From Sphingopyxis sp. (GTDB lineage: Bacteria; Pseudomonadota; Alphaproteobacteria; Sphingomonadales; Sphingomonadaceae): a stretch of 64,000 nt of DNA. The position numbers were made by a program, and so were the translations under genes. Position 1 is the first letter of the stretch; every line of letters starts with the position of its first letter. The DNA is taken from positions 62,001 through 126,000 of the forward strand of contig NZ_JAEULM010000019.1 of NCBI RefSeq assembly GCF_016793825.1, in the 5' to 3' direction. The notes under the pieces are model-generated. The model was given only the letters and a program-made list of their open reading frames with translations, did no database searches and had not been told where the DNA came from. Below are positions 56,387 through 64,000 of the stretch, piece after piece.

Positions 56387-56947
56387 GTGAGGGGTCGCTG
56401 TCGGTTGCTGGTTTCGCTGTTCCTGATCGGGTCGTCTTTCGCGACGCCCCAGCTGGCGATCCAGTCGGCCAGCCAGACGATCGTCGAAAGCGGCGCTGAC
56501 GGCTCGGCGCGGGGCGTAAACCGCATCCTCGGCGGCATCATCAGCTACGCTCGCTGGCCCGGCGAGCGCGCCGGCGCGGCGCGCACGATCTGCCTCGTCG
56601 GCGATCCGCGCCTTTCCGACCGGATCGCGCCGACCGTACCCGACGGTCCCGTGATCAGCGTTCGCCACATGAGCGCCGCGGGCGTGATCGGCGGCGGCGA
56701 CTGCGATATCATATTCCTTGGCCAGATGCCCGTCATCGACCGTCAGCGCCTCATCGCATGGGTCCGCGCCCGCCCGGTCCTGACGATCACCGACGATGAT
56801 CCGGGCTGCAGCTACGGCGCGATGTTCTGCCTCACGGGACGGACCGGCAGCGTCAGCTTTTCGGCCAATCTCGACGCGATCGGGCGCGGCACGGTTCGCG
56901 TCGATCCGCGCGTGCTGAAGATCGGCAGCGACGGGGGCTCACGATGA
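56387..56947 (+). CDS. yfiR: YfiR-family periplasmic regulator
   Basis: A 186-residue exported protein with GTG start and a signal peptide. The YfiR fold is indicated by I-L-G-G-I-I-S-Y-A-R-W-P, I-C-L-V-G-D-P-R-L, C-D-I-I-F-L-G and the C-terminal C-L-T-G-R-T-G-S-V-S-F. Several cysteines can form the disulfides known from YfiR. It represses the diguanylate cyclase YfiN in the periplasm. The gene's end overlaps the yfiN start, and yfiB follows. Confidence 0.85.
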   Translation: MRGRCRLLVSLFLIGSSFATPQLAIQSASQTIVESGADGSARGVNRILGGIISYARWPGERAGAARTICLVGDPRLSDRIAPTVPDGPVISVRHMSAAGVIGGGDCDIIFLGQMPVIDRQRLIAWVRARPVLTITDDDPGCSYGAMFCLTGRTGSVSFSANLDAIGRGTVRVDPRVLKIGSDGGSR

Positions 56948-58161
56948 CCGCTCGTCCGCCCGAGCGCGCGGGCGCGCGCACGACGTTGCAGAAATTGCTG
57001 TCGCGCTTTCATTTCGGCATCACCCTGTTCGCCGTCGCCCTTTCGGGCGCGACGATCCTGCTCGCCGGCGTCACGACACTGCAAGGCTATGCCGATCGCA
57101 ACATGGAACTGGCCGCGCGGCTGGGTGCCTATGGCGTCGAACCGGCGCTGGTCTTCAACGACCCGCTGGCGGCGCGCGAGGGGCTTGAGCCGTTGATGCG
57201 GATCCGCGGCATCGCGCGGCTGCGGGTTCTCGACGATCGCGGCCGGCCGCTCTCCGAATGGACATCACCCGCCGGCGATCCCGCGCCGCTGCTCACGCGA
57301 ATCTTCTTTCCCCGTCCCTTTGCCGCGACCGTTCAGCGCAATGGATCGGTTATCGGCCGGATCGAAGTCTGGGGCGATAGCTCGACGCTGATCGACTATG
57401 TCCGGCTGGGTGTTCTTGCCGGGCTGGGCTGCCTGCTCGTTACCGCGCTCGGCACCATCATACTCGCCCGGCGGTTCGAATATGAACTCGTGAAGCCGCT
57501 CAACGAGATCGCGACCGTCGCGCACGACGTCCGCCTGCACCGCCGCTTCGACAAGCGGGTACAGCCGCTCGGCATCACCGAGCTCGACCGGTTGGGCGGC
57601 GACATCAACGCCTTGCTCGATGAACTGCAGGGATGGCAGGGCTCGATGGAAAGCGAAAAGGCGATGCTTGCCCACCGCGCCTCGCACGACATGCTCACGG
57701 CGATGCCGAACCGATCCGCGTTCGACGAACAGCTCGCGCTACGCATCCAGGCGGCCGACAAACGCGGGGAACGCTTTGCCGTGCTGTTCGTCGATGCCGA
57801 CAATTTCAAGGCGGCGAACGACAATCACGGCCATCACGCCGGCGACGCCCTGCTCGTCGAGCTGTCGACCCGGATCAAGGACACGCTGCGCAAGGGCGAT
57901 TTCGCCGCCCGTATCGGCGGCGACGAATTCATCGTCATCATCGACCCGCTCGACCCCGACATCGCGCCCGAAGCACTCGCCGAGCGGATACAGAAAAGTG
58001 TATCGCGGCCCGTCGCCTTGCCCGACGGCGATGAATATCGCCTGCGCATCAGTATCGGTGTTGCCGTATATCCCGACCATGGCGTCGATGCGACGGCGCT
58101 GCTGACGATCGCCGACGCCGCCATGTATGCCGATAAGCTGATCAACCGTCCCAAGTTATGA
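56944..58161 (+). CDS. yfiN: YfiN-type membrane diguanylate cyclase
   Basis: A 405-residue protein. A first membrane helix (about 25-45) and a second (about 155-175) enclose a periplasmic PAS-like CHASE8 domain, then a HAMP-like segment (176-230) and a GGDEF domain. G-G-D-E-F is intact at 325-329 and an I-site R-K-G-D lies at 316-319, so the enzyme should make c-di-GMP with product inhibition. YfiR inhibits it from the periplasm. Confidence 0.92.
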   Translation: MTARPPERAGARTTLQKLLSRFHFGITLFAVALSGATILLAGVTTLQGYADRNMELAARLGAYGVEPALVFNDPLAAREGLEPLMRIRGIARLRVLDDRGRPLSEWTSPAGDPAPLLTRIFFPRPFAATVQRNGSVIGRIEVWGDSSTLIDYVRLGVLAGLGCLLVTALGTIILARRFEYELVKPLNEIATVAHDVRLHRRFDKRVQPLGITELDRLGGDINALLDELQGWQGSMESEKAMLAHRASHDMLTAMPNRSAFDEQLALRIQAADKRGERFAVLFVDADNFKAANDNHGHHAGDALLVELSTRIKDTLRKGDFAARIGGDEFIVIIDPLDPDIAPEALAERIQKSVSRPVALPDGDEYRLRISIGVAVYPDHGVDATALLTIADAAMYADKLINRPKL

Positions 58162-58180
58162 CGACCCGCGGAGTGACACT

Positions 58181-58675
58181 GTGACCCATGCCATGCCCTT
58201 CATCCGCCTGACGATTCTTGCCGTCATCGGCGCCCTGCTCGCCGCTTGCCAAAGCGTGCCGGCGCCGTCGGGCTTCAACCCGGCGCAGATCGCCACGCTC
58301 AAGTCCGAAGGCTTCGTCGAAAGCGGGTCGGGCTGGGAGCTGACGCTGAACGAACGCCTACTCTTCGCGGTCAATGAAAGCGCGCTGCAGACCGAACAGC
58401 TCGCCCGGCTCGCAACGCTCGCACGCAATTTGGTGTCGGTGAACATCGTCACGGCGCGGGTCGAGGGCCATACCGATTCGACGGGCAGCAGCGCCTATAA
58501 TCAGGCGTTGTCGCTGGCGCGCGCGCAGGCGGTGGCAGCCCCGCTGCAAGACAGCGGCATGCGCTTCACCGCCGACCAGATCGTCGGACGGGGTGAGAGC
58601 GTTCCCTTGTCACCGAACGACACGTCCGAGGGGCGGCAGGACAATCGCCGGGTGGTCGTCATCGTCACCCCCTGA
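58181..58675 (+). CDS. yfiB: YfiB-type OmpA-family lipoprotein
   Basis: A 164-residue lipoprotein with lipobox L-A-A-C (Cys 23) and a C-terminal OmpA domain (V-E-G-H-T-D-S-T-G and N-R-R-V-V-V). YfiB sequesters YfiR at the outer membrane or peptidoglycan and so releases YfiN. The GTG start has GGAG seven bases upstream; an ATG at 58193 is possible. The yfiR-yfiN-yfiB set is complete here. Confidence 0.87.
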   Translation: MTHAMPFIRLTILAVIGALLAACQSVPAPSGFNPAQIATLKSEGFVESGSGWELTLNERLLFAVNESALQTEQLARLATLARNLVSVNIVTARVEGHTDSTGSSAYNQALSLARAQAVAAPLQDSGMRFTADQIVGRGESVPLSPNDTSEGRQDNRRVVVIVTP

Positions 58676-58756
58676 TGGATCGCCACCCGACCCGAACCGC
58701 GCCAAAGCGCCCGAGGCTGCTTTTCTCTTCGCTTTCTCCCCGCTAGAGGAGCCCGC

Positions 58757-59623
58757 ATGAAACCGATCCGCAAAGCCGTTTTTCCCGTCGCCGGCCTCGG
58801 CACCCGCTTCCTTCCCGCGACCAAGGCGATTCCGAAGGAAATGCTGCCGATCGTCGATCGTCCGCTGATCCAGTACGCGGTCGATGAGGCGCGCGAAGCC
58901 GGAATCGAACAGATGATCTTCGTCACCGGGCGCGGCAAGGGCGCGATCGAGGATCATTTCGACATCGCGTTCGAACTCGAAAAGACAATGTCGGAACGCG
59001 GCAAGGATCTGTCGGTTCTCGAACCGACGCGGCTTGGCCCCGGCAATTGTGCCTATGTCCGTCAGCAGGAACCGATGGGACTCGGCCACGCGATCTGGTG
59101 CGCGCGCGATATCGTCGGGGACGAACCTTTCGCGATCTTCCTGCCCGACGAATTCATGCACGGCTCGCCCGGCTGCATGAAACAGATGGTCGATGCCTAT
59201 GATCGGGTCGGCGGCGGCAACCTTCTCTCGGTTCTCGAAGTGCCGCGCGAACAGGTGTCGAGCTATGGCGTGATCGCCCCCGGCAGGCGCGACGGCGCGC
59301 TGACCGAAGTCACCGGTCTAGTCGAAAAGCCCAGAGTCGACGAAGCACCATCCAACCTCATCATCTCGGGCCGCTATATCCTGCAGCCCGAGGTGATGCA
59401 GGTGCTTGCCGCGCAGGAAAAGGGCGCAGGCGGGGAAATCCAGCTTACCGACGCGATGGCGGCGATGATCGGCAGCCAGCCTTTCAACGCAGTGACCTTC
59501 GACGGTGCGCGCTATGACTGTGGCTCGAAGGCCGGATACATCCAGGCCAATCTGGCGATCGCGCTCGAACGCGACGATATGGCCGACGACGTTCGCGCCT
59601 TCGCGCTCGATCTGCTGAAATAG
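58757..59623 (+). CDS. galU: UTP-glucose-1-phosphate uridylyltransferase
   Basis: A 288-residue GalU with V-A-G-L-G-T-R-F-L-P-A-T-K-A-I-P-K-E-M (nucleotide and phosphate binding) and K-P-R-V-D-E-A-P-S-N. It makes UDP-glucose for exopolysaccharide, LPS and glycolipids. An AGAGGAGC sequence precedes the ATG. It ends at a hairpin shared with the convergent aquaporin gene. Confidence 0.96.
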   Translation: MKPIRKAVFPVAGLGTRFLPATKAIPKEMLPIVDRPLIQYAVDEAREAGIEQMIFVTGRGKGAIEDHFDIAFELEKTMSERGKDLSVLEPTRLGPGNCAYVRQQEPMGLGHAIWCARDIVGDEPFAIFLPDEFMHGSPGCMKQMVDAYDRVGGGNLLSVLEVPREQVSSYGVIAPGRRDGALTEVTGLVEKPRVDEAPSNLIISGRYILQPEVMQVLAAQEKGAGGEIQLTDAMAAMIGSQPFNAVTFDGARYDCGSKAGYIQANLAIALERDDMADDVRAFALDLLK

Positions 59624-59624
59624 G

Positions 59625-59649
59625 CCGGCGGAGGCACTGCCCCCGCCGG
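59625..59649. terminator. Bidirectional hairpin between galU and aqpZ
   Basis: CCGGCGG (59625-59631) and CCGCCGG (59643-59649) form a seven-pair stem with a mixed loop. It lies between two convergent genes and can end both transcripts. No strong T-run is present. Confidence 0.45.
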
Positions 59650-59656
59650 TATGAGC

Positions 59657-60382
59657 CTATTGGCCCTCGATGTTCGGTTTCGGGAAGGTGTCGGCGCCCA
59701 CCGTTTTGTAGAGCCAACCACCGAGCGCCCCGCCCACCAACGGTGCGACCCAGAAAAGCCATAGCTGCTGGAGCGCCCAGCCGCCGACGACGAGCGCCGG
59801 CCCGGTGCTGCGCGCCGGATTGACCGACGTGTTGGTCACCGGGATCGAGATGAGGTGGATCAGCGTCAGGCCGAGACCAATCGCGATCGGAGCAAAGCCG
59901 GCGGGGGCGCGGCCGTCGGTCGATCCCATGATGATCCACACGAAGACGGCGGTCAGCACGATCTCGATCACCAGCGCCGCCCCGATATCGAAGTGGCCGG
60001 GCGAATGTTCACCGAAACCGTTGGCGGCAAGTCCGTTCGTCGCCAGATCATAGCCGGGATTGCCTTGCGCGACATAGAGCAGCAGGAAGGCGGCGGCGAT
60101 CGCGCCCAGCACTTGGGCGACGACATATAGCGGGATGTCGCGCGCTTCGAAGCGCCCGCCCGCCCACAACCCCACGGTGACGGCGGGATTGAGATGGCAT
60201 CCTGAAATATGGCCGATCGCATAGGCCATGGTGACGACCGTCAGCCCGAACGCCAACGCCACGCCAAGGAACCCGATGCCGAGTTCGGGAAAGCCGGCCG
60301 CCAGCACAGCGCTGCCGCAACCGCCGAAGACAAGCCAGAACGTACCGATAAATTCGGCCAGGCCTCTTTGCGTATTCGTCAT
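59657..60382 (-). CDS. aqpZ: Aquaporin Z
   Basis: A 241-residue channel with six helices and both family motifs: N-P-A at 65-67 in C-H-L-N-P-A-V-T and N-P-A-R at 188-191. Selectivity residues (Phe, His, Arg) fit a water channel rather than glycerol. The start is the ATG before T-N-T-Q-R; longer reading is not conserved. It is a stand-alone gene. Confidence 0.95.
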   Translation of the reverse strand: MTNTQRGLAEFIGTFWLVFGGCGSAVLAAGFPELGIGFLGVALAFGLTVVTMAYAIGHISGCHLNPAVTVGLWAGGRFEARDIPLYVVAQVLGAIAAAFLLLYVAQGNPGYDLATNGLAANGFGEHSPGHFDIGAALVIEIVLTAVFVWIIMGSTDGRAPAGFAPIAIGLGLTLIHLISIPVTNTSVNPARSTGPALVVGGWALQQLWLFWVAPLVGGALGGWLYKTVGADTFPKPNIEGQ

Positions 60383-60570
60383 ATGACCCTCCTCCCCACC
60401 GGCGGCCACCGCGCCGCCGGCGCAAGGCCATAGTAGCACCATCGATTCGGACCGCAAATGTTTGAATCCATGGGCCTCAATCGCTCGCCATCCGGACGCT
60501 GCCCGTCGCAATCCGCTGTTCAGGCGGCCATCCCTATGCCAAGGAAGCCCACTGCCACGGGAGACATATC

Positions 60571-60876
60571 ATGCGCACCCTTCTCGCCGTCCTGTTTGCA
60601 GCGCCGATGCTCGGCGGCTGCGTCAGCGCGGTGAAGACCGTGGTGACGGCACCGGTGAAGGCGGTCGGAAAGGTCGCCGACTGGACAACCACCAGCCAGG
60701 ATGAATCCGACCGGAATCGCGGCCGCGCGATGCGCGAACGCGAAGAACGGCTCGGCAAGTTGTCGCGCCAGCGCGACAAGGCGGCAGAAAGATGCCGGAG
60801 CGGCAACGAAGATCAGTGCGAGCGCGCCGAAGTGCTCGATCATGAAATCGAGGCGGTGATGGCGCAGCCGATCTAG
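60571..60876 (+). CDS. Small lipoprotein (DUF6726-like)
   Basis: A 101-residue lipoprotein with lipobox L-G-G-C (Cys 17). The mature part is short and helical, with a V-V-T-A-P-V-K-A-V-G-K-V-A-D-W repeat-like segment and an Arg/Glu-rich coiled-coil end. It resembles DUF6726 proteins of sphingomonads by memory. No function is known. Confidence 0.75.
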   Translation: MRTLLAVLFAAPMLGGCVSAVKTVVTAPVKAVGKVADWTTTSQDESDRNRGRAMREREERLGKLSRQRDKAAERCRSGNEDQCERAEVLDHEIEAVMAQPI

Positions 60877-60909
60877 GATCCCGACCCCAGGCCGTATCCA
60901 CCGCCCGGC

Positions 60910-61578
60910 CTAGCGCACCCGCCGTCCGGTCCAGACGACCCGCCCGATCAGGCGTACCGCTGTCAGCGGCAGGTCATCCCAGCTCTTGTAATGCGGGTTG
61001 TCGCTGATCACCGACACCCGCCCCGCTCCCGGTGCCCGCGCGACGCGCTTTACCATCAGCACATCGTCCATGCGCAGCACGTAGATACCGTCGCGCAGCC
61101 GCGTCGCGGCATCGCCGCCATCGACCATGATGTCATCGCCGTCATTCAGCGTCGGCGCCATCGAATCGCCCTCGACGCGAATGATGCTGAGCGCCCGCGG
61201 ATCGGCGCCGAGATCGCGAAGCCACCGGGGATCGAAGGCGACCTGTCCCTCGACCGGTTCTCCCTCGGCGATCGTCCCCGCGCCCGCCGAGGCGCCGATC
61301 GCGAGCTTCGGCACCAGCACCATCGCGGACCCGCGCGCCCGAACCGGAGCAGGCGCCCGTGCGCCGGGTCCGCCGAGCAATGCCTCCGACACCCCCAGAT
61401 AGGCAGCGATGCGCGCGCGGTCCTCCTCGGCAAGCCGCCGCGGCGAACCGCGCTTGATATATTGCTGGATATAGGCCGGATTGCGCCCGATGCGCGCCGA
61501 CAACTGGGCATAATCGATGCCCTTTTCAGTCAGCAGACGGTCGAGCGCGGCGCGCGGATCGGGGTCGAATTCGGTCAT
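60910..61578 (-). CDS. S24-family LexA/CI-like repressor
   Basis: A 222-residue regulator. An N-terminal HTH-like domain (about 14-50, with Y-A-Q-L-S-A-R-I-G-R-N-P-A-Y-I-Q-Q-Y) is followed by an S24 peptidase domain. The catalytic Ser 139 (in V-E-G-D-S-M-A-P-T) and Lys 177 (in L-M-V-K-R-V-A) are intact, so autocleavage on DNA damage is possible; the cleavage site itself is not clear. It is divergent from two unknown genes across an array of TAGGA half-sites. Confidence 0.88.
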   Translation of the reverse strand: MTEFDPDPRAALDRLLTEKGIDYAQLSARIGRNPAYIQQYIKRGSPRRLAEEDRARIAAYLGVSEALLGGPGARAPAPVRARGSAMVLVPKLAIGASAGAGTIAEGEPVEGQVAFDPRWLRDLGADPRALSIIRVEGDSMAPTLNDGDDIMVDGGDAATRLRDGIYVLRMDDVLMVKRVARAPGAGRVSVISDNPHYKSWDDLPLTAVRLIGRVVWTGRRVR

Positions 61579-61601
61579 CGGGTCACGGCGGGGCTGGTCC
61601 T

Positions 61602-61674
61602 TCCTATTTCGTCTGTAGCAATAGGATTTTTCCTAGACAAGTAGGAAAATGACGATCAGATAGGAAATATCCTA
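61602..61674. promoter_or_regulatory. Array of TAGGA operator sites
   Basis: Two identical dyads TAGGA-N4-TCCTA lie at 61622-61635 and 61661-61674. Half-sites are at 61602-61606 (TCCTA) and 61642-61646 (TAGGA), giving elements roughly every 20 bases, or two helical turns. The array lies between the divergent S24 repressor (start at 61578) and the first unknown gene (start at 61716). It is very likely the binding region of the repressor. Confidence 0.75.
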
Positions 61675-61715
61675 TTGAGGCGAATCGCCCGAAACGGGCA
61701 TATGGGAGGAAGTGA

Positions 61716-61961
61716 ATGGAGCGCAGCCTGCTGCAACGAATCGAAGGTTTCCTGGTCGAATCGCGGATGCCGCCCAGTGTGTTCGGCCGCGCCGCGGTCC
61801 ACGATCCGCGCCTCGTCAGCGATCTTCGCGGCGGACGCGAGCCCGGGCTGCGCGTGACATGTCGAGTGGAACATTTCATGAACAAATGGCGTTCCGACTT
61901 TCGCGTCGGCCGCATCGCCCGGCAAGGCGACCGGCGGATGCGCGCGGGAGGCGTCGCATGA
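61716..61961 (+). CDS. Small conserved sphingomonad protein, HTH-like
   Basis: An 81-residue protein that begins M-E-R-S-L-L-Q-R-I-E-G-F-L. The pattern I-E-x-F-L, R-M-P-P-S-x-F-G-R-x-A, D-P-R-L-V and L-R-G-G-R-E-x-x-x-R-V is typical of a small helical protein, possibly DNA-binding. GGAGGAAG precedes the ATG. It is the first of two genes facing the S24 repressor. No function is known. Confidence 0.7.
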   Translation: MERSLLQRIEGFLVESRMPPSVFGRAAVHDPRLVSDLRGGREPGLRVTCRVEHFMNKWRSDFRVGRIARQGDRRMRAGGVA

Positions 61962-62281
61962 TCCGCTGGTCCCCCACGGCGCCCGCGCGCGCCGGCTGTC
62001 CGCACAATCGCCTGTCCCGCCTGCTGGCGACGCGGCTCCCCGCAGGCTTCACGATAAGCACGTCGATGCTGCGCCCGTGGTCCAGCGCCAACTTCGTAGG
62101 CGCGCGTCACCTTTTCTCCTGTACAGGTGCCGGCCTGAACACCGCCCGGCTATCGGCGCTTCAGTCCTGTCTCTCCGCGATCGAATGGCGACTTCCCGGC
62201 CACATCGTTGCCGACCTGACGGTCGAACGGGCGTGCGACGATGGCGAATTTCGGATCGAGATATTGACGGTCGAGGACTGA
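61958..62281 (+). CDS. Conserved hypothetical protein, second gene of S24-linked operon
   Basis: A 107-residue protein coupled to the preceding gene by an ATGA overlap. The N-terminus is basic (A-R-A-G-C-P-H-N-R-L-S-R-L-L), and the C-terminus is acidic and beta-like (H-I-V-A-D-L-T-V-E-R). No family is recognised. Because both genes face the S24 repressor, they are the likely regulated products. Confidence 0.6.
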   Translation: MIRWSPTAPARAGCPHNRLSRLLATRLPAGFTISTSMLRPWSSANFVGARHLFSCTGAGLNTARLSALQSCLSAIEWRLPGHIVADLTVERACDDGEFRIEILTVED

Positions 62282-62291
62282 CCGTAAGGCG

Positions 62292-63122
62292 TCAGCCGTT
62301 ACCCTGACGGTTCATTCGTTGCAGTGTGCTGAGCGCTGCCTCGAGCGCGAAGTCGATCTCGCCCTCTCCCTCATCGGCGCCATCCTCTTTCGCGGCGTCC
62401 TCGGGCGCCGGGATAGCGGGGACGGCAGCCTGCGCAGGACGGCGGCGAACGAGGCCGGCCTCGAAGCGCGCAACCATCGCACCAAGCGAATGGTCGGCCG
62501 GATCGGGCATCACCGGTCCCGCCAGTTCGGCAGGTTGCAGCCAGGGCTCGGTGCCAGGTTCGTCGATTTCGACCGGCGCGAGGTCGGCAAGGACCAGTTC
62601 GTCGTTGGTGGGCCAGTCAGCGGGATCGACATATATGTCTGGGGTCGCGGAGGGCGTCGTCGGCTTCAACCCCTCGGCCGGCAAATCGCGGCCGGCGCGG
62701 ATCGGCGCGCGCGGCAGATCGTCGGGGTGCAGGTCGGCGCGGCGGCGTACGGGGATATCGTCATCGCCGGCGCTGCGACGCTTTCCCCGGCGACCCAGCG
62801 AACGCAGGCCCACATCCTCGGGCCGCGTGACGAGCAGCGCTACGAAACCCGCAATCAGCGCGGCGATCGACGCCATGCTCAATGCCAGAATCAGGCGCGC
62901 GGCATTGCCCACTGGCGGCAGAAAAAAATCGGAGAGGCGGTCGAGATAGAGGTTCCAGCTGATGCCGGCGATCCATGCCACCGGCATGACCGCGGCGAAG
63001 AGGAAGGTCAGCGCCGCGGCGCCGATCACCGCAGGAATGACGGGGCGCAGCACGTCCCGGACCGCGGTCCAGCGGGCGTTCCCCGAAGCTTCGCTGCCGT
63101 CGTCCATAAATTCCGGATCCAT
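62292..63122 (-). CDS. Predicted membrane protein next to glycosyltransferase
   Basis: A 276-residue protein with two strong membrane segments (about 28-57 and 70-95) and a long, charged, Pro/Asp-rich C-terminal half that should be cytoplasmic. No family is recognised. The ATG at 63122 lies four bases after the stop of the glycosyltransferase; an upstream ATG at 63146 would overlap it. The partner suggests a role in exopolysaccharide export or assembly, which is inference. Confidence 0.6.
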   Translation of the reverse strand: MDPEFMDDGSEASGNARWTAVRDVLRPVIPAVIGAAALTFLFAAVMPVAWIAGISWNLYLDRLSDFFLPPVGNAARLILALSMASIAALIAGFVALLVTRPEDVGLRSLGRRGKRRSAGDDDIPVRRRADLHPDDLPRAPIRAGRDLPAEGLKPTTPSATPDIYVDPADWPTNDELVLADLAPVEIDEPGTEPWLQPAELAGPVMPDPADHSLGAMVARFEAGLVRRRPAQAAVPAIPAPEDAAKEDGADEGEGEIDFALEAALSTLQRMNRQGNG

Positions 63123-63126
63123 CTCG

Positions 63127-64000
63127 TCAGGCCACCTGGCGCGCATCGTCGCGTAGCAGCCGCTGGTAAACAGGTTCGTAACGTAAAATGTTTGACGACC
63201 AGTTACGATGCTTTTCGACAAACATCCGTGCGGTCGCTCGCCGCTCGTCCCACAGGCCGCGCCCATCGAGCAGGACCTTCAGCGCCGCCGCGATCGCTGC
63301 GGGGTCGTCCGGCGCGAAGAGCGTACCGGTGACGCCATCCTCGATCAGTTCGCGATGCCCGCCGACGTTCGACGCGGCGACCAGCTTGCCCTGCGCCATC
63401 GCTTCCAGCGGCTTCAGCGGCGTGACAAGATCGGTCAGCCGCATCTTCTTGCGCGGATAGGCAAGAATATCGATCAGCGAGTAATAGCGCTCGACCGCCT
63501 CGTGCGGTACCCGCCCGACAAAATGAATATGACCGGCGACGGGCGAAGCCGCTGCCTGCGCCTTCAGCGACGCCTCCATCGGCCCGCCGCCGACGAGCAG
63601 CAGGCGCGCGCCGGGTTCGGCGGCGACGAGCGTCGGCATCGCCGCGATCAGGTCGTCGATGCCCTCATAATCATAGAAGCTGCCGATAAAGCCGATCACG
63701 GCGCCACTGGCGTCGATGCCCAGTTCGCCCGCCAGCGCGTCGTCGCGCGGCAGCGGATCGCCGAACAGGTCCAGATCGACGCCATTCGGCGAGACCGTGA
63801 TTTTTTCTGCCGCAATTCCGCGCGCAATCAGATCGCCGCGCAGTCCTTCGCAGATCACCGCGACGGCGTCGGCCGATCGGACGGCATGGGTTTCGATCCG
63901 GCGCGTCAGGGCATAGCGCGCGCTGCCTTCACGCCCCGTGCCGTTGCCGACCGACGCATCCTCCCAGAACGCCCGAATTTCATAAATGACCGGAATGCCC
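63127..64000 (-). CDS. Exosortase-A-type glycosyltransferase (partial, runs off edge)
   Basis: A GT4-family glycosyltransferase truncated by the right edge; 291 codons are visible. Translated upstream of the first in-frame start, it reads I-P-V-I-Y-E-I-R-A-F-W-E-D-A and then G-S-A-R-Y-A-L-T-R-R-I-E-T, which fits the exosortase-A system-associated glycosyltransferase (TIGR04063). V-S-P-N-G-V-D, I-G-F-I-G-S-F-Y-D-Y-E-G and G-G-H-R-E-L-I-E-D lie further on. The gene should continue beyond the window. Confidence 0.85.
   Translation of the reverse strand, partial: GIPVIYEIRAFWEDASVGNGTGREGSARYALTRRIETHAVRSADAVAVICEGLRGDLIARGIAAEKITVSPNGVDLDLFGDPLPRDDALAGELGIDASGAVIGFIGSFYDYEGIDDLIAAMPTLVAAEPGARLLLVGGGPMEASLKAQAAASPVAGHIHFVGRVPHEAVERYYSLIDILAYPRKKMRLTDLVTPLKPLEAMAQGKLVAASNVGGHRELIEDGVTGTLFAPDDPAAIAAALKVLLDGRGLWDERRATARMFVEKHRNWSSNILRYEPVYQRLLRDDARQVA

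Noticed and set aside
61622-61674. The TAGGA array as a CRISPR or iteron set
   Set aside because: Only five-base elements with a dyad centre are repeated; there are no spacers, and no replication protein is nearby.

Overview
The window is a GC-rich, densely coded stretch of an alphaproteobacterial chromosome, most likely from the order Sphingomonadales (Sphingopyxis or a close relative is my guess from gene order and protein style; this is inference). Pointers are a class II DAHP synthase, the mdh/suc/odh/lpd order, a PF10118-type hydrolase divergent from a TetR gene, and at the right edge a glycosyltransferase of the type linked to exosortase A loci. I saw no rRNA, tRNA, CRISPR array, insertion sequence, integrase or origin. 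Only one gene-free gap exceeds 300 bases (36230-36550).

Layout. 105-4898 (minus): panB, then yfgM-like, bamB, der and a TusA-like gene, linking pantothenate synthesis, outer membrane assembly and ribosome GTPase function. 5027-6156: two related small membrane proteins and their XRE regulator behind a palindromic operator. 6188-9231 (minus): aldo/keto reductase, glycerophosphodiesterase, ArsC/Spx-like protein and a Popeye-like membrane protein. 9383-10864: class II DAHP synthase with a possible Phe-rich leader. 10919-17681: M28 peptidase, CitE-like lyase, stomatin/NfeD pair, acetyltransferase, methyltransferase-like protein, PF10118 hydrolase and divergent TetR. 17725-22989: obgE, proB, an NAD-binding epimerase-like protein and sppA. 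23017-27644 (minus): alpha/beta hydrolase, MpaB-type oxygenase, TRIC-type channel and M20 hydrolase.

27665-36229 (minus) is the central carbon block. Reading with transcription it runs mdh, a small secreted protein, sucD, sucA, odhB, a DUF1877-type protein, lpdA. sucC is not present. 36551-38172 holds a PAP2 protein and a polysaccharide deacetylase-like protein. 38143-41511 (minus) is a tightly coupled set: sdhB, a metallo-beta-lactamase-fold lipoprotein, a thioesterase and zapE. 41639-48346 is an envelope-type cluster: flippase, membrane methyltransferase, P-loop kinase, nucleotidyltransferase, esterase, lipid kinase and metallophosphoesterase. 48396-51565 holds an AttH/lipocalin-like protein, an APH-like phosphotransferase and a fatty acid hydroxylase.

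51642-54588 (minus): heme A synthase, an exported unknown protein, rplM and rpsI. 54685-59623: a PDZ/M48 protein, msrA, the complete yfiR-yfiN-yfiB cyclic-di-GMP module and galU. 59657-62281: aqpZ, a small lipoprotein, and an S24 repressor facing a two-gene unknown operon across an array of TAGGA half-sites. 62292-64000 (minus): a membrane protein and the truncated glycosyltransferase.

Many neighbours share ATGA, GTGA, TTGA or TAATG junctions, so translational coupling is common here. The most interesting uncharacterised items are the S24/TAGGA switch, the DAHP synthase leader, the interrupted mdh-suc operon and the 41.6-48.3 kb envelope cluster.
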